In this document: in pieces, positions 26,435 to 35,051 of the stretch | Numbering within the stretch: the first letter of the stretch is position 1 | Layout: every line of letters starts with the position of its first letter | Assembly: GCA_013044295.1 (NCBI GenBank) | Contig: JABEUU010000129.1 | Coordinates: 1 to 43,536, forward strand | DNA length: 43,536 nt | Source of the DNA: Candidatus Dormiibacterota bacterium | Lineage (GTDB): Bacteria; Chloroflexota; Dormibacteria; Aeolococcales; Bog-877 | Direction of reading: 5' to 3' | Notes under the pieces: generated by a model | Databases searched by the model: none | What the model was told of the DNA's origin: nothing | What the model saw: only the letters and a program-made list of their open reading frames with translations | Position numbers and translations under genes: made by a program

Positions 26435-27592
26435 CTACCCCGTGATCTTGTTGATCGCGGCTTCCACCTTGGGGATCACGCTGGTCGGCAGGGCCACGAA
26501 GTTGACCGCCGAGAGGTTGCCGCCGGTGGCACCCCCGGTGGGGCTGATCGCCCAGTACAGGAACGTCCGAATCGCCTCCGCCGTGGTGGGGTTGGGCTGG
26601 GTCTTCTGGATCATCAGGTACTCGAAGTTGATGATCGGGTAGGAGTTGGCCCCCGAACTGTAGATCAGCGACTGGCGCAGGTTGGACGGTGTGCTGCCAG
26701 ATGAGGCATTGACCGCCGAGGTGATCGTGGCCAGGTCGGGGACCAGATAGTTGCCCGCCTGGTTCTGCAGCAGGGCCTCCTGCAGCCCCTGCTGGAGGGC
26801 TGTGTTCTCCACGCTGACTCCGATGTAGGCGACGCATCCGGGATTGGCCTTGCAAACCTGGATCATCCCGGGGTTGCCGTTGGCCGTGAGTTCGTTGGAC
26901 ACGGAGGGCCAGGTCACGGTGGTCCCGAAGGCCGGCCCGTTGGCCCAAGCCGAATTGGTCTTGGTCAGCAGGCTGGTGAAGATGAAGGTGTCGCCAGAGG
27001 AATCCACCCTCCGCACTGGCACAACCTTGACGGCTGGGAGCGTGACCCCGGGGTTGATGCTGGCCAGCTGAGGGTCGTTCCACTTCGTGATCTTGCCCTC
27101 ATACATTTGGGCCAGAATGTTGCCGGTGATCTTGAGGTTGGCGGGCATCCCGGGCACGTTGTAGTCAACCGCTTGGGCGGAGATTGCGATCGGGATGTTG
27201 AGCAAGCTGGGATTGGCGGTGGCCTGGGCCGGGGAGAGGTAAGCGTCCGAGCCCCCCATCTGCACCAGGTTGCCAACGGCCTCGCTGATCCCCAGTCCCG
27301 AGCCGCCCGGACCCGGAGCCAAGGTGATGTTGGAGTAGGCCGCGTGAACCTGAGGCGCCAGCACCTGCAGGTACGGATAGATCAGGGTCGATCCCGCCTC
27401 GTTGAGCGTGACCGCGGTGGACGGATTCCCCCTGGCCGCTGCCGCCGGCTGGCCGGAGCTGCTGCTCGGGGCCGGGCTCTTGGCGGGGTGGGTGGTGGTG
27501 GTTGTGCCGCAGGCGCTCAGGGCCAGCGCGCAGGCGCCGATCGCCAGTGGAATAACGCCGAATCGGGGGTTGCCGACGAATTTAGGGTGCAT
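26435..27592 (-). CDS. pstS: Phosphate ABC transporter substrate-binding lipoprotein PstS
   Basis: LALSACGTTTTT lipobox; TLNEAGSTLIYPYLQVLAPQV...PGPGGSGLGISEAVGNLVQMGGSDAYLSPAQ...KITKWNDPQLASINPGVTLPAVKVVPVRRVDSSGDTFIFTSLLTK. Confidence 0.96.
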   Translation of the reverse strand: MHPKFVGNPRFGVIPLAIGACALALSACGTTTTTHPAKSPAPSSSSGQPAAAARGNPSTAVTLNEAGSTLIYPYLQVLAPQVHAAYSNITLAPGPGGSGLGISEAVGNLVQMGGSDAYLSPAQATANPSLLNIPIAISAQAVDYNVPGMPANLKITGNILAQMYEGKITKWNDPQLASINPGVTLPAVKVVPVRRVDSSGDTFIFTSLLTKTNSAWANGPAFGTTVTWPSVSNELTANGNPGMIQVCKANPGCVAYIGVSVENTALQQGLQEALLQNQAGNYLVPDLATITSAVNASSGSTPSNLRQSLIYSSGANSYPIINFEYLMIQKTQPNPTTAEAIRTFLYWAISPTGGATGGNLSAVNFVALPTSVIPKVEAAINKITG

Positions 27593-27655
27593 TGAATCCT
27601 CCCATAGAAATTTGGTGAACCTCCATCGAACTGGTGCGGGGCGTCCCCCTGGCAG

Positions 27656-28462
27656 TTACGCTGTTCGTCCCTCAAGGTAGGCGCGGCTCCGCTCGTCCCC
27701 AGGGTGGTCGAAGAAGGCGCGAACCGGCGACTGCTCGATCGCCTCCCCGGCCATCATGAACAGGACCTCGTCGGCGCAGCGCGCCGCCTGCTGCAGGTTG
27801 TGGGTGACAAACACCACCGTCTTGCTGCCGCGGAAGCTGGCCACCAGCTCCTCGATCCGGCCGGTGCTGTGCGGGTCCAGCGAAGACGTCGGCTCGTCCA
27901 ACAGCAGCACTTCCGGCTCCACCGCCAACGCTCGCGCCATGCAGAGGAGCTGCTGTTGGCCTCCGGAGAGCATGAACGGCGTCCCTCCGAGGCGGTCGCG
28001 CACGGCCTCCCAGAGACCGACGTCACGGAGCAGGCCCTCGGTTCGCGCCTTCACCTCACCGCGCGCCCAGAGCCCGTGGATACGGGCCCCCAGGGAGACG
28101 TTCTCGGCGATGCTTTGGGGAAACGGGTTGGGCCGCTGAAACAGCATGCCCATGCGCCGGCGCAGGTCGCGCACGTCGGTGCCGCGAGCGTAGATGTTGC
28201 TCCCCTCCAGCAGGATGCTCCCATCGAGGTGAAATCCCGGCCGCTGGTCGTGGAGCCGGTTGAGCGCCCTCAGGAGGGTGGTCTTGCCGCAGCCGGTGGG
28301 TCCGATCAGGGCGGTGACCTTGCCTCTGGCGATTTGCGCCGAGATCCCCTTCAGGACCTGAGTGGACCCGAACCTGACGCTCAGGTCTTGGATGGCGACG
28401 GCGCCCTCGCCAACCGCCGCCGAAGCCACGTCGGGCGGTGTCCCCCGGCTCTCCATAAGCAT
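27656..28462 (-). CDS. pstB: Phosphate ABC transporter ATP-binding protein PstB
   Basis: LIGPTGCGKTTLLRALNRLHDQRPGFHLDGSILLEGSNIYARGTDVRDLRRRMGMLFQRPNPFPQSIAENV...LSGGQQQLLCMARALAVEPEVLLLDEPTSSLDP. Confidence 0.96.
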   Translation of the reverse strand: MLMESRGTPPDVASAAVGEGAVAIQDLSVRFGSTQVLKGISAQIARGKVTALIGPTGCGKTTLLRALNRLHDQRPGFHLDGSILLEGSNIYARGTDVRDLRRRMGMLFQRPNPFPQSIAENVSLGARIHGLWARGEVKARTEGLLRDVGLWEAVRDRLGGTPFMLSGGQQQLLCMARALAVEPEVLLLDEPTSSLDPHSTGRIEELVASFRGSKTVVFVTHNLQQAARCADEVLFMMAGEAIEQSPVRAFFDHPGDERSRAYLEGRTA

Positions 28463-28493
28463 GACGCCAGCATATGGAGGCTCTACTAAGACT

Positions 28494-28523
28494 CGGTTAT
28501 GTAAAAGCTATGGGGCGGTTAAG
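28494..28523 (-). promoter_or_regulatory. Candidate PHO box (copy 1) upstream of pstB
   Basis: Minus strand CTTAACCG-CCC-CATAGCTT-TTA-CATAACCG: three 8-mers separated by 3 bp, ending 32 bp before the pstB start. Confidence 0.7.
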
Positions 28524-28537
28524 GCCCCGCCGGGGAC

Positions 28538-29800
28538 TCAGTCAGCCAGCTGGCGGAATGCCAGACAGGCGTTGTGGCCGCCGAAACCAAAGGAGTTGTT
28601 GAGGACCAGCCGAGGCTGCACCAGGCGCACTCCCTCCGTGACGTAGTCGAGATCGCACGCCGGATCGGGCGTCTCGTAGTTGATCGTGGGCGGCACCCGT
28701 CCGTCCACGATCGCCATCACCGAGAAGACGGATTCGATGGCCCCCGCCGCTCCCAGGCTGTGCCCCGTCATGGACTTGGTGGATGAGACCGGGATCAGCC
28801 GCGACCGCTCTCCCAGCACACTCTTGATGGCGGCGGTCTCGGCCGCATCGTTGAGTGGAGTGGAGGTTCCGTGGGCGTTGATGTAGTCGACATCCGCCGC
28901 GCTGGCCCCCGCCTTCTCCAGCGCCCGCTGCATCGCCCGGCGGGCGCCCCGCCCGGTCGGCTCAGGGGCCGTCAGGTGATAGGCATCGGCGCTGGCACCG
29001 TAGCCAGCCACCTCGGCCAGGATGAGAGCCCCCCGCCGACGCGCTCGTTGATACTCCTCCAGCACCAGAATCCCGCATGCCTCGGCGACCACGAAGCCAT
29101 CTCTGCCCGCATCGAAGGGCCGGCTGGCGTGCTCCGGGTCATCGTTGCGTTGGGAGAGCGCTCGCATGGAGCTGAAGGCACCCACCGCCAGCGGGGTGAT
29201 GGTCGCCTCGCTGCCCCCGGCGATGCAGGCGACAGCGTCGCCGCGGCGAATGATTTCGGCGGCCTCCCCGATGGCGTGGGCGCCGCTGGCACAGGCGGAG
29301 ACCAGGCCGAAGTTGGGCCCGCTGGCGCCGAAGCGCATCGCGATCTCGCCCGCCGCGATATCCACCATGATCATCGGAACCGTGAAGGGGCTGAGACGCC
29401 GGGGACCCTTCTCGGCCAGGGTCAAGGTGGCCTCCTCCATGACCTTTAGGCCACCGATCCCGGAGCCCACGATCACCCCCACCTCGTCACGGTTGGAGTC
29501 GTCGATCACAAGTCCTGACTGCTGCATGGCCTCGCTGGTGGCCGCCAGCGCGAACTGGGTGAAGCGAGCGGTCCGGCTCACCTGCTTGCGGTCGATGAAG
29601 TCGGTGGGTTCAAAGCCGAGCACCTCGCCGGCCATCTGGGACCCGAAGGGTGAGGGATCGAAGGAGGTGATCCGGGCAATCCCGTTGCGGCCGGCGCAGA
29701 GCGCCTCCCAGCTGGCCTGCACCCCGATTCCTACCGGAGTCACCACGCCCATCCCGGTGATGACCACTCGACGCGACCGGGTCTCGTCTGAACCGCTCAA
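28538..29800 (-). CDS. fabF: Beta-ketoacyl-ACP synthase II
   Basis: RRVVITGMGVVTPVGIGVQASWEAL...SACASGAHAIGEAAEIIRRGDA...INAHGTSTPLNDAAET...STKSMTGHSLGAAGAIE...NNSFGFGGHNACL. Confidence 0.97.
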   Translation of the reverse strand: MSGSDETRSRRVVITGMGVVTPVGIGVQASWEALCAGRNGIARITSFDPSPFGSQMAGEVLGFEPTDFIDRKQVSRTARFTQFALAATSEAMQQSGLVIDDSNRDEVGVIVGSGIGGLKVMEEATLTLAEKGPRRLSPFTVPMIMVDIAAGEIAMRFGASGPNFGLVSACASGAHAIGEAAEIIRRGDAVACIAGGSEATITPLAVGAFSSMRALSQRNDDPEHASRPFDAGRDGFVVAEACGILVLEEYQRARRRGALILAEVAGYGASADAYHLTAPEPTGRGARRAMQRALEKAGASAADVDYINAHGTSTPLNDAAETAAIKSVLGERSRLIPVSSTKSMTGHSLGAAGAIESVFSVMAIVDGRVPPTINYETPDPACDLDYVTEGVRLVQPRLVLNNSFGFGGHNACLAFRQLAD

Positions 29801-30954
29801 CCCCGCTCCTCCTCCCCAGTGCCCGCCTCGTTCAAGGCCCGGCCCAGATGCTTTTGCGAACGCGCCTCCAAGCCAACGGGATCATCGATCCCGATGGCCG
29901 TCGACCCCCAGCGGAGCAGCAGCCCGCCCCAGGTGAGTCCAGCGCCGAAGGCTACCAGACAGATCAGATCACCGCTTTGGCACCGGCCCTGCTCCGCCGC
30001 CTCGGCCAGGGCCAAAGGGATCGAGGCCGAGGAGGTGTTGCCCAGCCGCTCCAGATTGCCGGCGAAGCGCTCCAGCGGCAGCTCCAGGCGCCCGGCGGCG
30101 GTCGCCAGAATCCGGGAATTTGCCTGATGGGGAACGACCATTGTCAGCTGGTCCGGACTGCTGCCCACGGCCTCCGCCAGACGGGCCACGACCTGCTCCA
30201 GGATCTTGGTGCTGAACCGGAACACCTCGCGCCCGTTCATGGTCACCACTCTCCCCAGCGCCCTGGGTGAGGCGGTGTACCCGGGCCGGTCGGTCGGCTG
30301 GGAAGTTGCCTGGAAGGGCAGGGTCCCCAGGGCCAGCGCTCCTCGGCCATCGGCGCCCAGGTCGATCGCGAGCAACTCACTGCCGCCCGCGTCCGGGCCG
30401 CCGACGAGGAAAGCTCCTGCGCCATCCCCGAAGAGGACCGCGGTCGACCGATCAGACCAGTCCACCAGCCGGCTGAAGATCTCGGCTGCCACCACCAGCA
30501 CTCGCCGGCTCAGTCCGGTGTGGATCAGGGCCTGGGCCAGGGCCAACCCATAGATGGCGCCGGAGCAGGCGGCCTGGACATCGAAGGCCGGGCCGTGGGG
30601 GCAGCCCAGATCCGCCTGTAGGCGACACGCGAGGGAAGGGAAGGTCTCGTCTGGGGAACTGCTGGAACAGATCACCGTGTCGACCTCGGCAGCCTCCACG
30701 CCGGCGGCGGCCAGCGCGGCCCGAGCGGCCCGGGCGGCCAGCTGCAGCAGGGTCTCCTCGGGGCTGGCTACCCGGCGCTCACGGATCCCGGTCCGGCTGG
30801 AGATCCATTCATCGGAGGTATCCAGGAAGTGCTCGACCTCGGCATTGGACACCACGATCTGGGGCAGGGCGCTGCCAACCGCCATCACCCGGCAGCCCGG
30901 AACGGCCGGACCGGTAGCGGCGTTGCCGGGCTGCGCCCTCCACACTGATCCCAT
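29797..30954 (-). CDS. fabH: Beta-ketoacyl-ACP synthase III
   Basis: SDEWISSRTGIRERRVASPEET...DVQAACSGAIYGLALAQ...VPHQANSRILATAAGRLELPLERFAGNLERLGNTSSASIPLAL: Cys-His-Asn triad context. Confidence 0.96.
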   Translation of the reverse strand: MGSVWRAQPGNAATGPAVPGCRVMAVGSALPQIVVSNAEVEHFLDTSDEWISSRTGIRERRVASPEETLLQLAARAARAALAAAGVEAAEVDTVICSSSSPDETFPSLACRLQADLGCPHGPAFDVQAACSGAIYGLALAQALIHTGLSRRVLVVAAEIFSRLVDWSDRSTAVLFGDGAGAFLVGGPDAGGSELLAIDLGADGRGALALGTLPFQATSQPTDRPGYTASPRALGRVVTMNGREVFRFSTKILEQVVARLAEAVGSSPDQLTMVVPHQANSRILATAAGRLELPLERFAGNLERLGNTSSASIPLALAEAAEQGRCQSGDLICLVAFGAGLTWGGLLLRWGSTAIGIDDPVGLEARSQKHLGRALNEAGTGEEERG

Positions 30955-31129
30955 CGCGTCCCCAAGGCTCAAAGTGCCCTCTAGGTTACGGGCTCGGCCC
31001 GGATTTGGCCCAGGGCGTAACCTTTCCGGCGGTGCAGGACTCTGCTTGCGTCGGTAGGGCGCCCAGGCGCGACCAATTGAGGGCACCGGAGATGCGCCAG
31101 AGCGGAATGCTCGAGAAGGGAGGACGTGG

Positions 31130-31981
31130 ATGTCGATAAGTGCCACCTACGCCCGTTCGCAGGCCGGCCCGGATGCCGGGGCGTTCACCTGTACGGCCTG
31201 TAAGGCCACCTACCCGCTGGCCCAAGTGGCCGGCAACCTCTACGTCTGCCCGGGTTGCTCTCATCATGCGCGGATCGGCGCCCATGAAAGGGTGCGTCAG
31301 TTGGCCGACCGGGGCACCTTCCAGGAGTGGGACGCCGCCCTTGCCGGCACCGACCGGCTGGAGTTCTTCGACACCAGGGCATATGTCGACCGTCTCGACG
31401 AGGCCCGGGTTCGACAGCAGTTGCCCGACGCTATCCTGACCGGCCAGGCCGCCCTCCAGGGCCATCAGGTCGGCCTCGCTGCCTTTGACTTCGGGTTCAT
31501 GGGGGGCAGCCTGTCGACCGCGGTGGGCGAGCGCCTCGCCCGCGCCATCGAGCACAGCGCCGAGGCCGGTCTGCCCTTCGTCTGCGTCACCTCATCGGGC
31601 GGCGCCAGAATGCAGGAGGGAGTCTTCTCCCTGATGCAGATGGCCAAGAGCGTGGCGGCCCTGCACCGGCTGGCGGAGGCGCACCTGCCCTTCATATCCA
31701 TCCTGGTGGATCCCACCATGGGCGGCAGCATCGCCAGTTTCGCTGCCCTTGGCGATGTGATCCTGGCCGAGCCCAAGGCGATGATCGGATTCACCGGGGC
31801 CCGGGTGATCACCCAGGCGACCTACGAGCAGCTCCCGGCGGGTTTCCAGACCAGTGAGTTCCACCATGCCCGGGGCCTGATCGACCGGGTGGTCGACCGA
31901 CGCGAGCTCAAGGAGGTCCTGGCCCAGCTTTTGGCGGTCCTGGCAGGGCCGTCAGGGGAGCACAGCCAGGCTCTGGCATGA
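31130..31981 (+). CDS. accD: Acetyl-CoA carboxylase carboxyltransferase beta subunit
   Basis: Zinc finger CTACKATYPLAQVAGNLYVCPGC; FDFGFMGGSLSTAVGERLARAIEHSAEAGLPFVCVTSSGGARMQEGVFSLMQMAKSVAAL...FTGARVITQATYEQLPAGFQTSEF. Confidence 0.96.
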   Translation: MSISATYARSQAGPDAGAFTCTACKATYPLAQVAGNLYVCPGCSHHARIGAHERVRQLADRGTFQEWDAALAGTDRLEFFDTRAYVDRLDEARVRQQLPDAILTGQAALQGHQVGLAAFDFGFMGGSLSTAVGERLARAIEHSAEAGLPFVCVTSSGGARMQEGVFSLMQMAKSVAALHRLAEAHLPFISILVDPTMGGSIASFAALGDVILAEPKAMIGFTGARVITQATYEQLPAGFQTSEFHHARGLIDRVVDRRELKEVLAQLLAVLAGPSGEHSQALA

Positions 31982-32814
31982 CCCTCGGTGAGTCCGAGGC
32001 GGTCGCGCCTCCCGACGACGCCGCCGCCGCCTGGGCTCACGTCGAGGTTTCCCGGCATCCCGACCGTCCCTATTCGCTGGACCTGATCGAGCGCTGCCTG
32101 GACGACTTCATCGAGCTGCACGGTGACCGCCAGGGCGGGGACGATGCGGCCGTGGTCATCGGGTTGGCCCGGCTGGGCGGCCAGCGCCTGGCCGTGGTCG
32201 CCAACCAGAAGGGGCGGACCCTCGAGGAGCGCGGCCGGCGCAACTTCGGCATGGCTCATCCGGAAGGCTATCGCAAAGCCCAGCGCCTCTTCGCCCTGGC
32301 CGGTCGGCTGCAGCTGCCAGTGGTCAGTTTCATCGACACCCCTGGCGCATACCCAGGAGTCGCCGCGGAGGAGCGCGGCCAGGCTTGGGCCATCGCCCAG
32401 ACCCTGGAGGCCCAGCTGGCCCTGCCCACCCCCTACCTGGCAGTCGTGATCGGCGAGGGCGGCAGCGGTGGAGCCCTGGCGACCCTGCTGGCAGACGCCG
32501 TGCTGGTCTTGGAGCATGCCTTTCTTTCCGTGGCCTCGCCGGAGGCTGCCGCCGCGATCTTGTTCCGGGACGCCGGTCAGAAGCAGCACGCCGCGGCCGC
32601 TCTCCGCCTGGAGGCGGCCAATCTGCTGGAGTGGGGGATCGCCGACGAGATCGTGCCGGAGCCACCCGGCGGCGCCCACACCGACTGGGATGCGACCGCC
32701 GCCCTGCTGCGGCCTCGCCTGGAGGAGAGGCTGCGGCTCATCACCGAGCGGGGTTTCGACCCGGCCCGAAGGCGCGAGCGGTACCGCCGGCTGGACGGCC
32801 TCTTCGAGGCCTGA
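31978..32814 (+). CDS. accA: Acetyl-CoA carboxylase carboxyltransferase alpha subunit
   Basis: FIELHGDRQGGDDAAVVIGLARLGGQRLAVVANQKGR...RNFGMAHPEGYRKAQRLFALAGRLQLPVVSFIDTPGAYPGVAAEERGQAWAIA...GEGGSGGAL; ATG overlaps the accD stop. Confidence 0.96.
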   Translation: MTLGESEAVAPPDDAAAAWAHVEVSRHPDRPYSLDLIERCLDDFIELHGDRQGGDDAAVVIGLARLGGQRLAVVANQKGRTLEERGRRNFGMAHPEGYRKAQRLFALAGRLQLPVVSFIDTPGAYPGVAAEERGQAWAIAQTLEAQLALPTPYLAVVIGEGGSGGALATLLADAVLVLEHAFLSVASPEAAAAILFRDAGQKQHAAAALRLEAANLLEWGIADEIVPEPPGGAHTDWDATAALLRPRLEERLRLITERGFDPARRRERYRRLDGLFEA

Positions 32815-32819
32815 ACCGG

Positions 32820-32834
32820 GTCCCGGCCCGGGAC
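32820..32834. terminator. Short GC-rich hairpin between convergent accA and the GtrA gene
   Basis: GTCCCGG-c-CCGGGAC perfect inverted repeat just after the accA stop; no T-tract. Confidence 0.3.
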
Positions 32835-32878
32835 GGCGCCCGTCGGCCCCTCTGGGGAAGTGCCTTGGGGGACCTCGA

Positions 32879-33433
32879 TCAGGCGGCTGGCTGCCTCGGA
32901 GCCACGAAGACCAGCCTCTGGTAGACCACGTACTTGGCCACCCAGAGGAGGACATAGGTGCCGACGTAGGCGACGCTGGCCACCACCACGTGGAGGCCCC
33001 GGCCCCCCGGTGCGTGGGCGGCGGCCGCCCCCGTCGCCAGCGAGGAGACCACCAGACTGGCCCCCGTGGTGAGCCAGTAGAGCGTCATCTGGCGGCCAAC
33101 TCCGCGACGATCGGCCTCGGGCCAGATCCAGTATCGGCTGATGAGGTACGACGGGACCGTGCCCACCAGGGTCGCCAGCACCGCTGCGGTCATGGCACCG
33201 GTGATTCCGGCGGCGTAAAGCACCACCAGCGCGATCTCAGAGATCCCAGTCGAGAGACCCGAGGTCAGCAGGTAGCGCAGCCACCGGGACGAGCGCGCCC
33301 GCGCCAGGGCGGGGCGCAGCCACGGCCGCTGCGCGGCCCTGGCGCCAACCCAGGCTGGGACCGGGGTCGGCGCATCCAAGCCGGCCGCGGGGGCCAGCTC
33401 CGAGGGGCGGACGGACGGGTCTGCCAGGGACAT
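32879..33433 (-). CDS. GtrA-like membrane protein
   Basis: RWLRYLLTSGLSTGISEIALVVLYAAGITGAMTAAVLATLVGTVPSYLISRYWIWPE...YVLLWVAKYVVYQRLVF: GtrA pattern. Confidence 0.88.
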   Translation of the reverse strand: MSLADPSVRPSELAPAAGLDAPTPVPAWVGARAAQRPWLRPALARARSSRWLRYLLTSGLSTGISEIALVVLYAAGITGAMTAAVLATLVGTVPSYLISRYWIWPEADRRGVGRQMTLYWLTTGASLVVSSLATGAAAAHAPGGRGLHVVVASVAYVGTYVLLWVAKYVVYQRLVFVAPRQPAA

Positions 33434-33539
33434 GGGTGAAGCATCCCATAGGGCAGCTTCGGTGCCCTGAAACCAAACTTAGAGTCGGTGGCCCGGGTAG
33501 GCGAGCATAGCCCCGCCCGCGCTGGCCGGCCGGTTCCGG

Positions 33540-35051
33540 TCACGCTCCGCCCTGGCCGTCCGCCCCCCTGGCGGCCGTTTGAAGCTGCTCCCAGAGAACG
33601 GCCACGTCCTGCGGCTCAGTCCTGAGGCCCCCGATGGTGGCACGCAGGACGAAATGGCCAGCGAGCACCGCGTGCGAGATGAAGACCTCGCCAGCGGCGT
33701 TGACGCGGGCCATCAGGTCCCGGTTGTGAGCTTCCAGCTCCGCCTCCGAGGTGAGGCGCCCGGGATGGTGCCGAAAGCACAGGGTCGACATTGGCATCGG
33801 AGCACACATCTCCCAGTCCGACGCGGCCTCCAGCTGAGCCCGCAGCCATCCGGCCATCGCGAGGTGGCTGCGCAGCAACCTCTCCAGCCCCTCCTGGCCG
33901 AAGTAGCGAAGCACCATCCAGAGCTTGAGGGCACGCATGCGTCGCCCCAGCGACACCCCGAAATCCATCAGGTTGCGGGCGCCGAAGCCCTGGTCCCGGT
34001 CGGCCTCGGGAGTGGCCAGATAGTCAGGGACCAAGGAGAACGCCCGTCGCAGGACCTCCGGTCGCGTGGTCAGCAGGACCGAGCAGTCGAGCGGTGTGAA
34101 CAGCCACTTGTGAGGGTTCATCACCACCGACTGCGCCCGGGAGACGCCGGCGAAGACTCCCCTTCGCTCCGGCAGGATGGCCAGGGCGCCCCCATGGGCG
34201 GCGTCGATGTGCAGCCACAGCCCGTGGCGCTCGCAGATGGTCGCGATCTCGTCGACCGGATCGATGCTGGTGCTGGCGGTGGTTCCCACCGTGGCCACCA
34301 CCGCGCAGGGGCGGTGGCCGGCTTGAAGGTCAGCTTCGATCGCCTGAGCGAGGGCGCGTGGGTCCATCCGGAACTCTTCGTCGGAGGCGACCGCCCGAAA
34401 CCCGGTCCGGCCCAGCCCCAGGGTGACCACGGCCTTCTCCACCGAGGAGTGCGCCTGGTCGGAAGCGTAGACACGCAGCGCCGGAAGCTCCGGCCGGCCG
34501 GCCAGGCCCAGCTCGCGCACCTCCAACCCGGCGGCCTCCCGCGCCGCCGCCAGGGCCACCAGGGTCGAGGAGGAGGCGGTGTCGTTGATGTGCCCGTCGA
34601 AGGTGTCCGGGAGACCCGTCATCCGCGCCAGCCAGCGGCACACGACCCACTCCAGCTCGGTCGCGGCGGGGCCGGTGCGCCAGAGCATGGCGTTGGCGTT
34701 GAGGGTGGCGGTGAGAAGCTCCCCCAGGATCCCGGCGCCGGCGGCCGAGCTGTTGAAGTAGGCGAAGAAGCGAGGGTGGTTCCAGTGGGTGCTGGCCGGG
34801 ATCAGGAGGTTCCCGATGTCCGCCATGATCGCCTCCATGGGCTCCCCCACCCGGGGAGGCTTCCCTGGGAGCGCGGCAGCCACCGCCCCGGGCTCGACAC
34901 GGGCCAGAGGGGGCAGGCTGGCGACCTGTTCGAGATAGGCCGCTGCCAGGTCGACTGCGGCGTAGCCGTGGCGTCGGAACTCAGCTGGCGACATGTCCCT
35001 CTGGAAGGCCGCCTCGAGGTCGGACTCGGCCCCGGGGGTCCGCGTGGTCAC
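33540..35051 (-). CDS. PLP-dependent group II (aromatic-L-amino-acid-type) decarboxylase
   Basis: EFRRHGYAAVDLAAAYLEQV...STHWNHPRFFAYFNSS...HIDAAHGGALAILPERRGVFAGVSRAQSVVMNPHKWLFTPLDCSVLLTT: catalytic Lys in NPHKW. Confidence 0.94.
   Translation of the reverse strand: MTTRTPGAESDLEAAFQRDMSPAEFRRHGYAAVDLAAAYLEQVASLPPLARVEPGAVAAALPGKPPRVGEPMEAIMADIGNLLIPASTHWNHPRFFAYFNSSAAGAGILGELLTATLNANAMLWRTGPAATELEWVVCRWLARMTGLPDTFDGHINDTASSSTLVALAAAREAAGLEVRELGLAGRPELPALRVYASDQAHSSVEKAVVTLGLGRTGFRAVASDEEFRMDPRALAQAIEADLQAGHRPCAVVATVGTTASTSIDPVDEIATICERHGLWLHIDAAHGGALAILPERRGVFAGVSRAQSVVMNPHKWLFTPLDCSVLLTTRPEVLRRAFSLVPDYLATPEADRDQGFGARNLMDFGVSLGRRMRALKLWMVLRYFGQEGLERLLRSHLAMAGWLRAQLEAASDWEMCAPMPMSTLCFRHHPGRLTSEAELEAHNRDLMARVNAAGEVFISHAVLAGHFVLRATIGGLRTEPQDVAVLWEQLQTAARGADGQGGA

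Noticed and set aside
27610-27631. Direct repeat GTTCGATGGAG/GTTCACCAAAT on the minus strand just upstream of pstS, reminiscent of the Streptomyces PHO box
   Set aside because: It lies only ~18 bp from the pstS start codon, next to the RBS, and the repeats match only in GTTC; the three-repeat element at 28494-28523 is much stronger.
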